This document shows positions 19,348-26,746 of a stretch of 64,000 nt of DNA, piece by piece (the stretch's first letter is position 1; each line of letters starts with the position of its first letter). The position numbers and the translations under genes were made by a program. Origin of the DNA: a bacterium (GTDB lineage Bacteria; Cyanobacteriota; Sericytochromatia; S15B-MN24; UBA4093). Under the pieces are notes generated by a model. The model was not told the DNA's origin. It worked only from the letters and a program-made list of their open reading frames with translations, and searched no databases. Where the stretch lies: positions 1 to 64,000 of the forward strand of contig JAGIBK010000006.1 of NCBI GenBank assembly GCA_017744355.1. Direction: 5' to 3'.

Positions 19348-20811
19348 TTAGTGAAGGTGGAGCTTACGAATGCGGTGGGCGCCGTAATCACCAATGATAA
19401 GGTTCCCAGTGCTATCGAACGCAATACCACTATTTCGGTTGAACTGAGCCGACATGGCAGGACCGTCCTGATACCCCTCAATGCCATTGCCTGCAACCGT
19501 CGAGACGACACCATCCGGCGTCACCTTACGAATGCGGTAGTCGCTAATATCGGACACATAAAGATTATTGGCGGCATCGACAGCCAGACCAGCAACTTGA
19601 TTGAATTGAGCGGCAGCACCTACTCCGTCAGCATAACCCGGAACACCGTTGCCAGCGAAAAGAGTTACCTGTCCAGCCTGGTCGATCTTGTAGATGGCGG
19701 ATCGGGTAGGACCATCAACCAGATACAGATTGCCGTTTCGATCCGAAGTAATCATTGAAGGACAAGCAAAAGCTTGCGAAGTGCTAAAAGTCGTCACCAT
19801 CCCGTTAGGAGCCACCTTCTTGAGGAGAGAAGCCTCCATATCCGCGATAACGAGATTACCGTTCAGATCGAAGGTGATGTTGCTCGGATTAGAGAATCCA
19901 GAAGCAAAAATTTCGACTTGATCATCCGTTGTAATCTTTACGATACGCCTATTCCAAGCATCGGCGACAAAGACGTTCCCGCTCGCATCCACTGCGACTC
20001 CGCGCGGATGAAAATAGCTGCCGGGCAGCGTCGTAATGTTGCCGTTGGTGTCTAGCTTACGAACCTTGTAATTCATGTCGTCCGTAAAATAGAGATTACC
20101 GGCCGAATCAAACGCGAGGTTGCTAACATTCGCAATCATCGCACTCGCTGCAGGACCATCCGCATAACCGTCGGTGCCGTTCCCTGCGATCGAGGAAACA
20201 AAGGCCTTAAAGCCCTTGCCAATGGTGACGGGGCCGTTGTTCTGGAAGCCGCCGTCCGTGACGATAACGCCCGACGAGGTGGCCTCGCCGTTGAAGATAA
20301 CGTCGATCAGCTTGACCTTCAGGCTGGCCATGACGGGACGGTCGTCATTCGCGACCACGACGTCGACGTAAGACTGACTGTCATTGGTGCTAATCAAGTC
20401 AGCGCCAGCGGTGCCCGCCGCTTTGTAGGCGTAGCAGCGAATGCGGTAGGTGGTATCGATCATGAGGTTGCCGAAGGTAACGGGGTCGTCAAGCTCGGAG
20501 TTGAGCAGATCGGCCGAGACCTGATTGCCCTGCCCGTCGATGACCGGAACCTCGACGCCATTCACCAAGGCAAAGACCTTGACGACAAGGTGCTGGATGC
20601 TGGCCTTGGTGTAGGGGCTAACGATCGATTGGAGCCGGTAGCCGCCAGCGTTCACCTGGGGCTGGAGGGTGAGAACGCCCTTGCCCTTGGCAACCATGGC
20701 GCTCTGGCTGGGGATGTTACCAGTCATGACCGGGGCGTAGCTGCAGGCCGACAGGGCGAGTGCGCCAGCCAAGAGGGCGATCTGCCCCATCCTGAATCGT
20801 TGCTTCGACAT
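19348..20811 (-). CDS. NHL-repeat beta-propeller lipoprotein
   Basis: A 487-residue lipoprotein; lipobox LSAC with Cys23. Residues about 25-200 are a beta-rich region, and the C-terminal 270 residues hold five to six NHL blades (FDSAGNLYFTDDMNYKVRKLD, VDASGNVFVADAWNRRIVKI, VDAANNLYVSDISDYRIRKV, FDSTGNLIIGDYGAHRIRKL) with the SIAGNG or VAGNG phrases seen in teneurin-type NHL blades. It is probably exposed on the cell surface or in the periplasm and may bind proteins or glycans. The propeller part is clearly poorer in GC than its neighbours. The ATG at 20811 has AGGAG upstream; longer readings add a non-signal extension. Confidence 0.87.
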   Translation of the reverse strand: MSKQRFRMGQIALLAGALALSACSYAPVMTGNIPSQSAMVAKGKGVLTLQPQVNAGGYRLQSIVSPYTKASIQHLVVKVFALVNGVEVPVIDGQGNQVSADLLNSELDDPVTFGNLMIDTTYRIRCYAYKAAGTAGADLISTNDSQSYVDVVVANDDRPVMASLKVKLIDVIFNGEATSSGVIVTDGGFQNNGPVTIGKGFKAFVSSIAGNGTDGYADGPAASAMIANVSNLAFDSAGNLYFTDDMNYKVRKLDTNGNITTLPGSYFHPRGVAVDASGNVFVADAWNRRIVKITTDDQVEIFASGFSNPSNITFDLNGNLVIADMEASLLKKVAPNGMVTTFSTSQAFACPSMITSDRNGNLYLVDGPTRSAIYKIDQAGQVTLFAGNGVPGYADGVGAAAQFNQVAGLAVDAANNLYVSDISDYRIRKVTPDGVVSTVAGNGIEGYQDGPAMSAQFNRNSGIAFDSTGNLIIGDYGAHRIRKLHLH

Positions 20812-20952
20812 GTGTTTCGTTCTCTCCTGTGTGGGTGGGGACATCTTGTCGTGCCGGTCCGCTGGGTGCTCGATTCCCGTGAGGAAGAGCAGAAGCCGAC
20901 CTTGGCGATCAAGACAGAAAGCAAACAACTTATTTCAAGCTGTTGAGCACTA

Positions 20953-20981
20953 TATATAGTCCATTATTAAGATTAAAACAA
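20953..20981 (-). promoter_or_regulatory. Promoter of the NHL lipoprotein gene
   Basis: On the - strand TTGTTT (20976-20981), a 17-bp AT-rich spacer and TATATA (20953-20958) form a near-consensus sigma-70 promoter, giving a leader of roughly 135 bases before the ATG at 20811. Confidence 0.7.
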
Positions 20982-21446
20982 GGTCCCGTTATTCTTAATA
21001 ATGACAAATCCTGATGGAGAGACGATCGCGCCGCACGCCGCAGGATATCGATACTGGGCTTAGCTTGGACGCCTGGCGGCGGTCGCCTTGTTATCTGCCT
21101 GTAGCAGAATTCTTCCCCCCCAGGTGAGCCCCAAGATCCAGGCGACGAGAAAGCGCGCGATGTTGGCGCTTCAGGCGTCATGCCGAAAGCGCCCGTAATC
21201 ATGCGATTACGGGCGCGATAGCGCTCGAGCGCTATTTCTAGCGAGCATTGTTGAGACCATCGGGGTTGGCGATCTGTGCCAGCCCCTTTCGTTAGGCGGG
21301 ACCGAGCGTCGGCACTAGCAGCCGCCTGCTTCAAGAAATGCAGCTCACCCTGCAACGGAAGACAAAATCTGGTCGATGACCAATTTTTCCATCGCAGGGC
21401 GCATTCGCACTCCACGGGGAGTAGGAATGATGATTTGAGTCGAAAA
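20982..21446. other. Non-coding interval with tandem hairpins
   Basis: No convincing gene lies between the promoter of the NHL gene and the terminator of the GT4 gene; short open frames here lack start sites, family features and the codon bias of the neighbours. It holds a perfect 12-bp stem with an ATGC loop (21189-21216) followed directly by an 18-bp perfect palindrome (21218-21235). Either may be a terminator, a small RNA or a recombination site. I see no tRNA or recognised riboswitch. Confidence 0.5.
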
Positions 21447-21468
21447 ATACCGGAGCGAAGTCCGGTAT
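21443..21468 (-). terminator. Rho-independent terminator of the GT4 gene
   Basis: An 8-bp perfect stem (21447-21454 with 21461-21468) and a 6-base loop are followed on the - strand by a run of T (21443-21447). It lies 24 bp after the GT4 stop codon. Confidence 0.88.
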
Positions 21469-21491
21469 CTCGTATTGTCCTTCCTGAATAG

Positions 21492-22691
21492 CTACCTGGG
21501 CAGGGCGATCATCTCTTCGTAGATCGACTCCATCTGGCCGATACAGGCTTCGAGAGCGTGGTGCTGGACCAGCTCGACACTGCGCCGGCCGTACTGAGCA
21601 CGCAGCTCCGCATCATCGACCAGGCAGATGATGCGCTCGGCTAGATCGTCCGAGTTGCCCGGCAGGTGCAGGAAGCCGTTGTCCGCGTGGTGGACGATCT
21701 CGGGGATCGCGAGCGCGTTGGCCCCGATGAGCGGCAAACCGCTCGCCGCCCCTTCGAGCAGCACCATCCCCTGGAGCTCCGACTCGGAGGGCAGCACCAG
21801 CATGTCGGCCGCTCGGTACACCAAGGGCAGGCTCTGGTCATCCACCAGCCCAGTGAAGGTCGCATGATCCGAGAGGCCGAGGCCCGCGACCATCCCCTTC
21901 ACGTCGAGGGCGCCGGCCCCCATGAAGAGGAAATGGCACTGGGTCTGGGCGAGCACCTTGGGCATGGCCTCGAGCAGCACGTCAAGGCGTTTCTCAAGCG
22001 CAAGACGGCCCGCGTAGAGGACGACGGGGCGATCGTTCGGCAGCTTGAAGCGGACCCGGAGCCGCTCCTTCTCGCCGGGCGAGGGCGGCGTGAAGACGTT
22101 GAGGTCCACCCCGTTGGAGACGGGCACCGGCTGCTTCTCCAGACCACGCTCGGTCAGCATGTCGCAGGCCAGGTTGGTCGGCGCCGTGACGAAGTCCACC
22201 TGGTTGAGGAACGAGACGACCTCGGCCCAGTAGACGTTGTCGAAGATCTTGTAGGCGAGCCAGTCGCGGTCGACCTTGAAAGGGATCAGGTTGTCCGGAA
22301 TGCCATGGTTGCTCGCCACCACCGGGATCCCGAGCCGACGCGCATTCTTGAGAGCCGAGGGGCCCATGATGGTCGGCGTGACGAGCTGCACCAGATCCGG
22401 CTGGATCCGGTGGATGGTGTGCTCGACCAGGTTATCGGGGAGGATGGTGATGCGCGGAGCGGACTCTTTGTTGGTGTTGGTCGCCAGGTGCAGGGCCGGG
22501 ATGGCGCGGGCGCGGACCACCGTCGTCTGGCCGTCGCGCTCCACGTAGTTGCGCATGCCCTGGGTGCCCGGCGCGAGGATCGTCACGTCGTGGCCGCGCT
22601 CGGCGAGACCGTGGGCCAGGCGCCGGATGGTGATGGCGCTGCCGCCGAGCGTCGGGGGGTAATACTGATCCGCTACCAAGAGCAGCTTCAT
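21492..22691 (-). CDS. Family 4 glycosyltransferase
   Basis: A 399-residue GT-B enzyme. The N-terminal domain has MKLLLVADQYYPPTLGGSAI with the Gly loop for the acceptor side; the C-terminal domain has VVLYAGRLALEKRLDVLLEAM (donor-binding Arg and Lys) and the ExxxxxxxE pair within SESELQGMVLLEGAASGLP (about residues 283-295). The pattern NHGIPDNLIPF and the overall layout resemble diacylglycerol alpha-glucosyltransferases and mannosyltransferases such as PimB; the acceptor is not certain. It is monocistronic, with its own promoter and terminator. Confidence 0.87.
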   Translation of the reverse strand: MKLLLVADQYYPPTLGGSAITIRRLAHGLAERGHDVTILAPGTQGMRNYVERDGQTTVVRARAIPALHLATNTNKESAPRITILPDNLVEHTIHRIQPDLVQLVTPTIMGPSALKNARRLGIPVVASNHGIPDNLIPFKVDRDWLAYKIFDNVYWAEVVSFLNQVDFVTAPTNLACDMLTERGLEKQPVPVSNGVDLNVFTPPSPGEKERLRVRFKLPNDRPVVLYAGRLALEKRLDVLLEAMPKVLAQTQCHFLFMGAGALDVKGMVAGLGLSDHATFTGLVDDQSLPLVYRAADMLVLPSESELQGMVLLEGAASGLPLIGANALAIPEIVHHADNGFLHLPGNSDDLAERIICLVDDAELRAQYGRRSVELVQHHALEACIGQMESIYEEMIALPR

Positions 22692-22748
22692 GGTCGTTCG
22701 GCCTCTTTCCGGGCCCCCGCCTACCGGCGACGCCCTCCATTGAGGATC

Positions 22749-22778
22749 ATACTAGCGAGGCGCAAGTCGGCGCGTCAA
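22749..22778 (-). promoter_or_regulatory. Promoter of the GT4 gene
   Basis: On the - strand TTGACG (22773-22778), an 18-bp spacer and TAGTAT (22749-22754). The leader is about 50 bases; AAAGAGG precedes the ATG at 22691 by about 10 bases. Confidence 0.65.
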
Positions 22779-22851
22779 GCCGCGCAGAGCGCCGAACGTC
22801 CATCATTCCTCGGTTTTCAGGATCCTTCCCGGGCCAGGGGGGCTTCAAGGC

Positions 22852-23250
22852 TTACTTCTTAGCGCCGGTCAGGACCCTGAGCAGCCCGCCGATGAGCCAG
22901 CTGGCCAAGGACACGAGCACCGCGGCGAGCATGGCGGTCGCGAAGGCCGGCACCTGCATGCCGTTGGCCACGAAGGCCTCGATCCGCACCCCCTTCACCA
23001 CGAAGGGCACCAGCCACATCATCAGACCGTTGATAACCAAGAGGAAGAGCCCGAAGGTCATCAGGGTCAACGGGAAGGCGAAGAGCTGAAGGATGGGGCG
23101 CAGGATGGCGTTGAAGAGCCCCAGGACGGCGCTCGCGAGCACCGCGGAAACCGGATCGCTGACGTGAAAACCGGGCAGGTACAGGGCGATGGCGAGAAAG
23201 GCCAGGGCGGAAGCTAGCCATTGACGGATGAGGACCACGATTGCCTCCAC
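22852..23250 (-). CDS. Phage-holin-family (superfamily IV) small membrane protein
   Basis: A 132-residue protein with four hydrophobic helices, matching the family typed by mycobacterial 4-TMS holins; LFNAILRPILQLFAFPLTLMTFGLFLLVINGLMMWL is the conserved core, with the NAxLRP motif. In most bacteria this is a housekeeping inner-membrane protein of unknown role rather than a lysis protein, and nothing else here is phage-like. Start is GTG at 23250, 37 bp inside the end of the phosphodiesterase gene, so the two are probably coupled. Confidence 0.85.
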   Translation of the reverse strand: MEAIVVLIRQWLASALAFLAIALYLPGFHVSDPVSAVLASAVLGLFNAILRPILQLFAFPLTLMTFGLFLLVINGLMMWLVPFVVKGVRIEAFVANGMQVPAFATAMLAAVLVSLASWLIGGLLRVLTGAKK

Positions 23251-24710
23251 AAGGACGCGGGCGGGATGGACGCGAGGCCGAAAGCCGCGAGCACCAGGCG
23301 CGCCACGTCGCTGGTGCGCGAAGGTGCGCCGAGCGGCGGCAGCCCCACCGTCAATAATGGGACCATGGAGTCCTCTTTCGCAAGGCTGCCGTGGTTGCCC
23401 TTGCCCATGGTGATGCCCGTGGTGAACTCGTAGCCGCGCTTTGCGGTCAACACCACGTCCGCTCCGCCCTCCAGGGCGTCCCCGAGTCGCGAAAGCGCAT
23501 CCGGGTACTCCAAGCCGCCAAGCCCTCCGTCGCGATCGAGGCGCAGGCCGAGGACCCCGGGGTCGCCCGCGAGCCTCCAGGCGCGCCCGTGCGGATCCAG
23601 GCGATCGCCCCCCGCGCGCCAGCGCAGCACCCGCCCGCTTTCGGCGCTCATGGCGCAGCAGTCTTGGCCTTCGCGCCAGGCGATCTGATCCACGCTCGGC
23701 CAGCGCGCGACCTGCTCCAGCACGTCGGACAGCCGCGTGGGATCCCGCAGGTAGATGAGCGCCGAGCGATCATTGGGGGCGATCGCAAGGTCTGCCCCCC
23801 GCGCGTCCAGCCCCCCCACGGCCAAAGGAGCCACCGTGAAGCCCTTGAAGGCCTTGAAGACGTTGACGGCGTACCCCGGCCTGCCGCCGATGGGACTCTG
23901 GGCGTGGTCGCCGACCAGGATCCAGCGGGCCTCGGTCACCGCCTTCTCCCAGGAGCCGTAGGCGTCCATCAGCTTGGCGAGCTGCCGATCGATGATCGAG
24001 AGGCTGTAGGCGCACCCCATGGGGCCCGCGTGATGCGAGCGAAGGTCGTGCTCGTTCAGGTAGACGAGGCTGAAGTCGGGGTGTTGCTCCTTGATCATGG
24101 CGGCCCCATAATCCCCCGCCCGATCGTCGTTGATGCCGAAGCGGCCGAAGAGGCCCTGCTTGCCGAAGCCCGGCATGGGCACGAAATCCCCCAGGTAGCA
24201 GTGGCGCGGGCCGCTCACGGCGAGATCCGGCTCCAGCCCCGCAAGCCAGGAGATCAAGCGGGGCAGCGTCGCCCGATGCAGGCAGGTCCCGCGGGTGATC
24301 GGGAAGTTCACGTTGCCGCAGACGAGCCCCGCCGCTTCGAGGCGCTCGAAGACCGTGGGGGTCGACACGTTAAGGTGGGCGCCGTTCAGGTGGATGAAGA
24401 TGTCGCGGAGCACGCGCGGCAGGGTCCCCCTGACAAGGCTCTGGTGCGAGGGCCAGTAGTGGACGTAGCGGTCCTCCTCGCGGTGGTACCACATGATCCC
24501 GCGGATGCCGTGGACGCTCGGCATGACCCCGGTCACCAGGGTGCTGAGCGCGCTCGGGGTGACGGTCGGGAAGGTCGAGACGCACTCCAGATCGAGCAGG
24601 CCCGCCGCCGCGAGGAAGGAAAAAGCGGGCAAGCGATCGCGCTCCTGCTGGAGCAGCCCTGGATGCCAGCCGTCGATCACGATCAGGTGCAGAGGGCGGT
24701 GGTCTTGCAT
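23214..24710 (-). CDS. Alkaline-phosphatase-superfamily protein (type I phosphodiesterase/nucleotide pyrophosphatase)
   Basis: A 498-residue protein of the Phosphodiest fold. LHLIVIDGWHP near residue 8 holds the first metal Asp; STFPTVTPSALSTLVTGVMPSVHGI supplies the nucleophile Thr and the substrate pocket; YLNEHDLRSHHAGP gives Asp and His ligands; LVGDHAQSP gives DH ligands; and a late KGNHGSL may supply the last His. No signal peptide is visible, so it should be cytoplasmic. The substrate (phosphate mono- or diester, perhaps a phospholipid head group) is unknown. The ATG lacks a good Shine-Dalgarno. Confidence 0.8.
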   Translation of the reverse strand: MQDHRPLHLIVIDGWHPGLLQQERDRLPAFSFLAAAGLLDLECVSTFPTVTPSALSTLVTGVMPSVHGIRGIMWYHREEDRYVHYWPSHQSLVRGTLPRVLRDIFIHLNGAHLNVSTPTVFERLEAAGLVCGNVNFPITRGTCLHRATLPRLISWLAGLEPDLAVSGPRHCYLGDFVPMPGFGKQGLFGRFGINDDRAGDYGAAMIKEQHPDFSLVYLNEHDLRSHHAGPMGCAYSLSIIDRQLAKLMDAYGSWEKAVTEARWILVGDHAQSPIGGRPGYAVNVFKAFKGFTVAPLAVGGLDARGADLAIAPNDRSALIYLRDPTRLSDVLEQVARWPSVDQIAWREGQDCCAMSAESGRVLRWRAGGDRLDPHGRAWRLAGDPGVLGLRLDRDGGLGGLEYPDALSRLGDALEGGADVVLTAKRGYEFTTGITMGKGNHGSLAKEDSMVPLLTVGLPPLGAPSRTSDVARLVLAAFGLASIPPASLWRQSWSSSVNG

Positions 24711-24810
24711 GGAGGATGCCTCGCTGCTCGGCGCCGTGAGGGGCTCCGACGCCGCTTAATCCTACGTAACAATCCCCCCGCAAGTCAAGCGCAGAGCGGC
24801 TTAGCCGGTG

Positions 24811-24839
24811 TTGTCCGGAGCCCCTCATGGCCCTAGACT
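24811..24839 (+). promoter_or_regulatory. Promoter of the BON/phosphoesterase operon
   Basis: TTGTCC (24811-24816), a 17-bp spacer and TAGACT (24834-24839), about 75 bases before the ATG at 24919. Confidence 0.55.
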
Positions 24840-24918
24840 TGGCATGCGCCCCGACCGCCCTCGAAGCGAAGGGGGCAGCCCCGAGGGGAGGCTCAGCGCG
24901 CTCAGAGGAGGGGAAAGC

Positions 24919-25185
24919 ATGGAAAAGGTGTACCTGGTCAGCAAGGTCCGCACCGCGCTCGCCACCGACGAGCGGGTGGGCACGACCGACCTGCGGGTCC
25001 AGTTCACGCCCGAGGGACGCGGGGTGGTCACCGGTGAGGTCAACTCGGACGCCCAACGCCAAGCCGTCAGCGCGGTGCTTGCGGCCCTGCCCGAGGCCCG
25101 CGACTTCCTCAACCGCACCCACGTGCGCATCGTGCGAGCGCCCGACGAGGCCGAGGTCATCCTGCCGGGAGGCCATACGCCATGA
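24919..25185 (+). CDS. BON domain protein
   Basis: An 88-residue single BON domain: KVYLVSKVRTALATDERVGTTDLRVQF, then VVTGEVNSDAQRQAVSAVLAALP, the alpha-beta pattern with the conserved central Gly. BON domains bind phospholipid or other proteins in the envelope. Unlike OsmY-type proteins it has no signal peptide, so it is probably cytoplasmic or at the inner face of the membrane. GAGGAGGGG precedes the ATG at 24919. Its TGA overlaps the next ATG. Confidence 0.75.
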   Translation: MEKVYLVSKVRTALATDERVGTTDLRVQFTPEGRGVVTGEVNSDAQRQAVSAVLAALPEARDFLNRTHVRIVRAPDEAEVILPGGHTP

Positions 25186-25916
25186 TCCGGATCGCCGCCA
25201 GCGGAGACCTGCACTGCCGGGCCGATGCGATCGGGCTGTTCGCCCCTTGGTTCTCCAAGCTCAACCGCGAAGCCGACCTGCTGCTGTTGGCCGGGGACCT
25301 GACCAACTGGGGCGAGGCGGCCGAAGCCGAGGCCCTCGCCACCGAGCTTGCGAGTCTCTCGATCCCGGTGCTGTGCGTCATGGGCAACCACGACTACCAC
25401 GCCGAGACCCCGCACCTGGTGCGCGAGATCCTGGAAGAGGCGGGCGCCATCGTCCTCGAGAAGGAATCGACCGTGGTGGAGGTCCGGGGGCAAACCCTCG
25501 GAGTGGTCGGGACCAAGGGATTCGCGGGCGGCTTCGGCCAGGCTTGCATCGCCCCCTTCGGCGAGCCCGAGATCAAGCAGTTCATGCGCGAGACCTACGC
25601 CTGCGCCGAGGCCATCGAGCAAGGCCTGACGAGCCTCGAGACCGACTACAAGGTGGTGCTCCTGCACTACTCCCCGATCCCCGAGACCCTCAAGGGCGAG
25701 AGCGTCGGAGTGTACCCCTTCCTCGGCTCGTCGATCCTCGGCGAGCCGATCGACGCCTGCGGGGCGGATCTGGTGCTGCACGGGCACGCCCACCGGGGCT
25801 CCGAGCACGGTCAGACCCCGGGGGGAGTCCCGGTGCGGAACTGCTCGATCCCGGTGCTCGGGCGGCCCTATGCGTTGTACGAGTTACAAAAGGTCCGCGA
25901 GCCCGCGCGCTACTAG
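25182..25916 (+). CDS. Metallophosphoesterase
   Basis: A 244-residue calcineurin-like phosphoesterase with all the metal motifs in order: SGDLHC, LLAGDLTNWG, MGNHDYH, LLHYSP and LHGHAHRG. It is cytoplasmic and hydrolyses a phosphomono- or diester that cannot be named from sequence. ATGA overlap couples it to the BON gene. Its TAG stop shares the four bases CTAG with the stop of the convergent nucleotidyltransferase gene. Confidence 0.88.
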   Translation: MIRIAASGDLHCRADAIGLFAPWFSKLNREADLLLLAGDLTNWGEAAEAEALATELASLSIPVLCVMGNHDYHAETPHLVREILEEAGAIVLEKESTVVEVRGQTLGVVGTKGFAGGFGQACIAPFGEPEIKQFMRETYACAEAIEQGLTSLETDYKVVLLHYSPIPETLKGESVGVYPFLGSSILGEPIDACGADLVLHGHAHRGSEHGQTPGGVPVRNCSIPVLGRPYALYELQKVREPARY

Positions 25917-26587
25917 GCCTCGACCTCCAGGTCCTTGAGCAGCGCCGTGACGACCCAGTCCGGCACCGCCTCGCGGCCGAGGTCCGCCTGGGCGTACAGC
26001 ACGAAGGACAGCACCCGGCGGGCATGCTCGGGACGGACCCGGCTCATGAAGTACTCCCAGTCGAAATTAGCCACCGGCCGCGCGAGCATCGAGAGGGCGT
26101 CGTACCAGTCCCGGCGCTCCTCGCGGTGCGAGAGGATCTTGCGGAACAGCACGTCCTCGGGCCCCATCAGGGTGAAGGGCAAACCATCGATCTCGGCGTC
26201 GCGGGTGTGGGCGAAGGTCTCGGCGTCCAGCCGCACGTTACCCGTGGTCCAGACGATGAGGTCGATCAGCACCCCGTCCTTGAAGGCCTTGTAAAGCCAG
26301 CTCGCATCGGTGTCCCGGGTGTGGAAGCCTCGCTTGCCGAGCGCGTCCATGGCCACGAAGGGGATCTTGGACGGCAGGAAGAGGTCGATGTCCTTGGTGC
26401 AGCGGCGACGCCCGTAGGCCCACACCGCGACCCCGCCCCCGACCATGAACGGCACGCCGGCCGCTTTCAGGATCTCGCAGGCCTCGTGCCCGATGGACAG
26501 GAGGCGGTGGTCGTCTGGAATCGGAGGCGTCGCGGCGGGCGGACCACTCGCCAAGAGGCGGCGCGCCTCGGGCATGGCGTCGAACAT
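25913..26587 (-). CDS. Nucleotidyltransferase-fold protein (AbiEii/DUF6036-like)
   Basis: A 224-residue protein with the pol-beta nucleotidyltransferase signature: PFMVGGGVAVWAYGRRRCTKDIDLFLP gives the GG motif and the DxD acidic pair (DID), and DLIVW supplies a third acidic residue. Such proteins occur as AbiEii-type toxins, tRNA- or antibiotic-modifying enzymes and orphan housekeeping genes. No antitoxin partner lies beside it. A promoter with TATTCT ends 7 bases before the ATG at 26587, so the message is probably leaderless, which settles that start. The frame continues far upstream over other genes, but that part is a shadow. Confidence 0.78.
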   Translation of the reverse strand: MFDAMPEARRLLASGPPAATPPIPDDHRLLSIGHEACEILKAAGVPFMVGGGVAVWAYGRRRCTKDIDLFLPSKIPFVAMDALGKRGFHTRDTDASWLYKAFKDGVLIDLIVWTTGNVRLDAETFAHTRDAEIDGLPFTLMGPEDVLFRKILSHREERRDWYDALSMLARPVANFDWEYFMSRVRPEHARRVLSFVLYAQADLGREAVPDWVVTALLKDLEVEA

Positions 26588-26594
26588 GCGCGGC

Positions 26595-26623
26595 AGAATA
26601 GCACGCTTCACAAAAAGAAACAA
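26595..26623 (-). promoter_or_regulatory. Promoter of the nucleotidyltransferase gene, leaderless
   Basis: On the - strand TTGTTT (26618-26623), a 17-bp spacer and TATTCT (26595-26600). The ATG begins at 26587, only 7 bases beyond the -10, so transcription should start at or next to the start codon. There is no Shine-Dalgarno. Confidence 0.65.
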
Positions 26624-26647
26624 TGCCCGACTATCGCTGTTGTCGCG

Positions 26648-26677
26648 TTGACGCGGGGGGTCGGCCCCGGTTAGCAT
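26648..26677 (+). promoter_or_regulatory. Promoter of the glycoside-hydrolase-like gene
   Basis: TTGACG (26648-26653), an 18-bp GC-rich spacer and TAGCAT (26672-26677), about 70 bases before the TTG start at 26747. Confidence 0.55.
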
Positions 26678-26746
26678 GACAGGGCCCCGCAAGGGGCTTG
26701 TGCCCTGCGCTACAGGGCCCTCTGCGGCAGAAAAAGGATCCCGGCG

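Noticed and set aside
20930..21415. 161-codon - strand open frame in the hairpin-rich interval
   Set aside because: Amino-acid composition and codon use do not match neighbours, it lacks a ribosome-binding site, and it runs across the promoter of the NHL gene and both hairpins.
22852..23250. Prophage, suggested by a holin-family protein
   Set aside because: The family is widespread as a normal membrane protein, and no other phage gene lies nearby.
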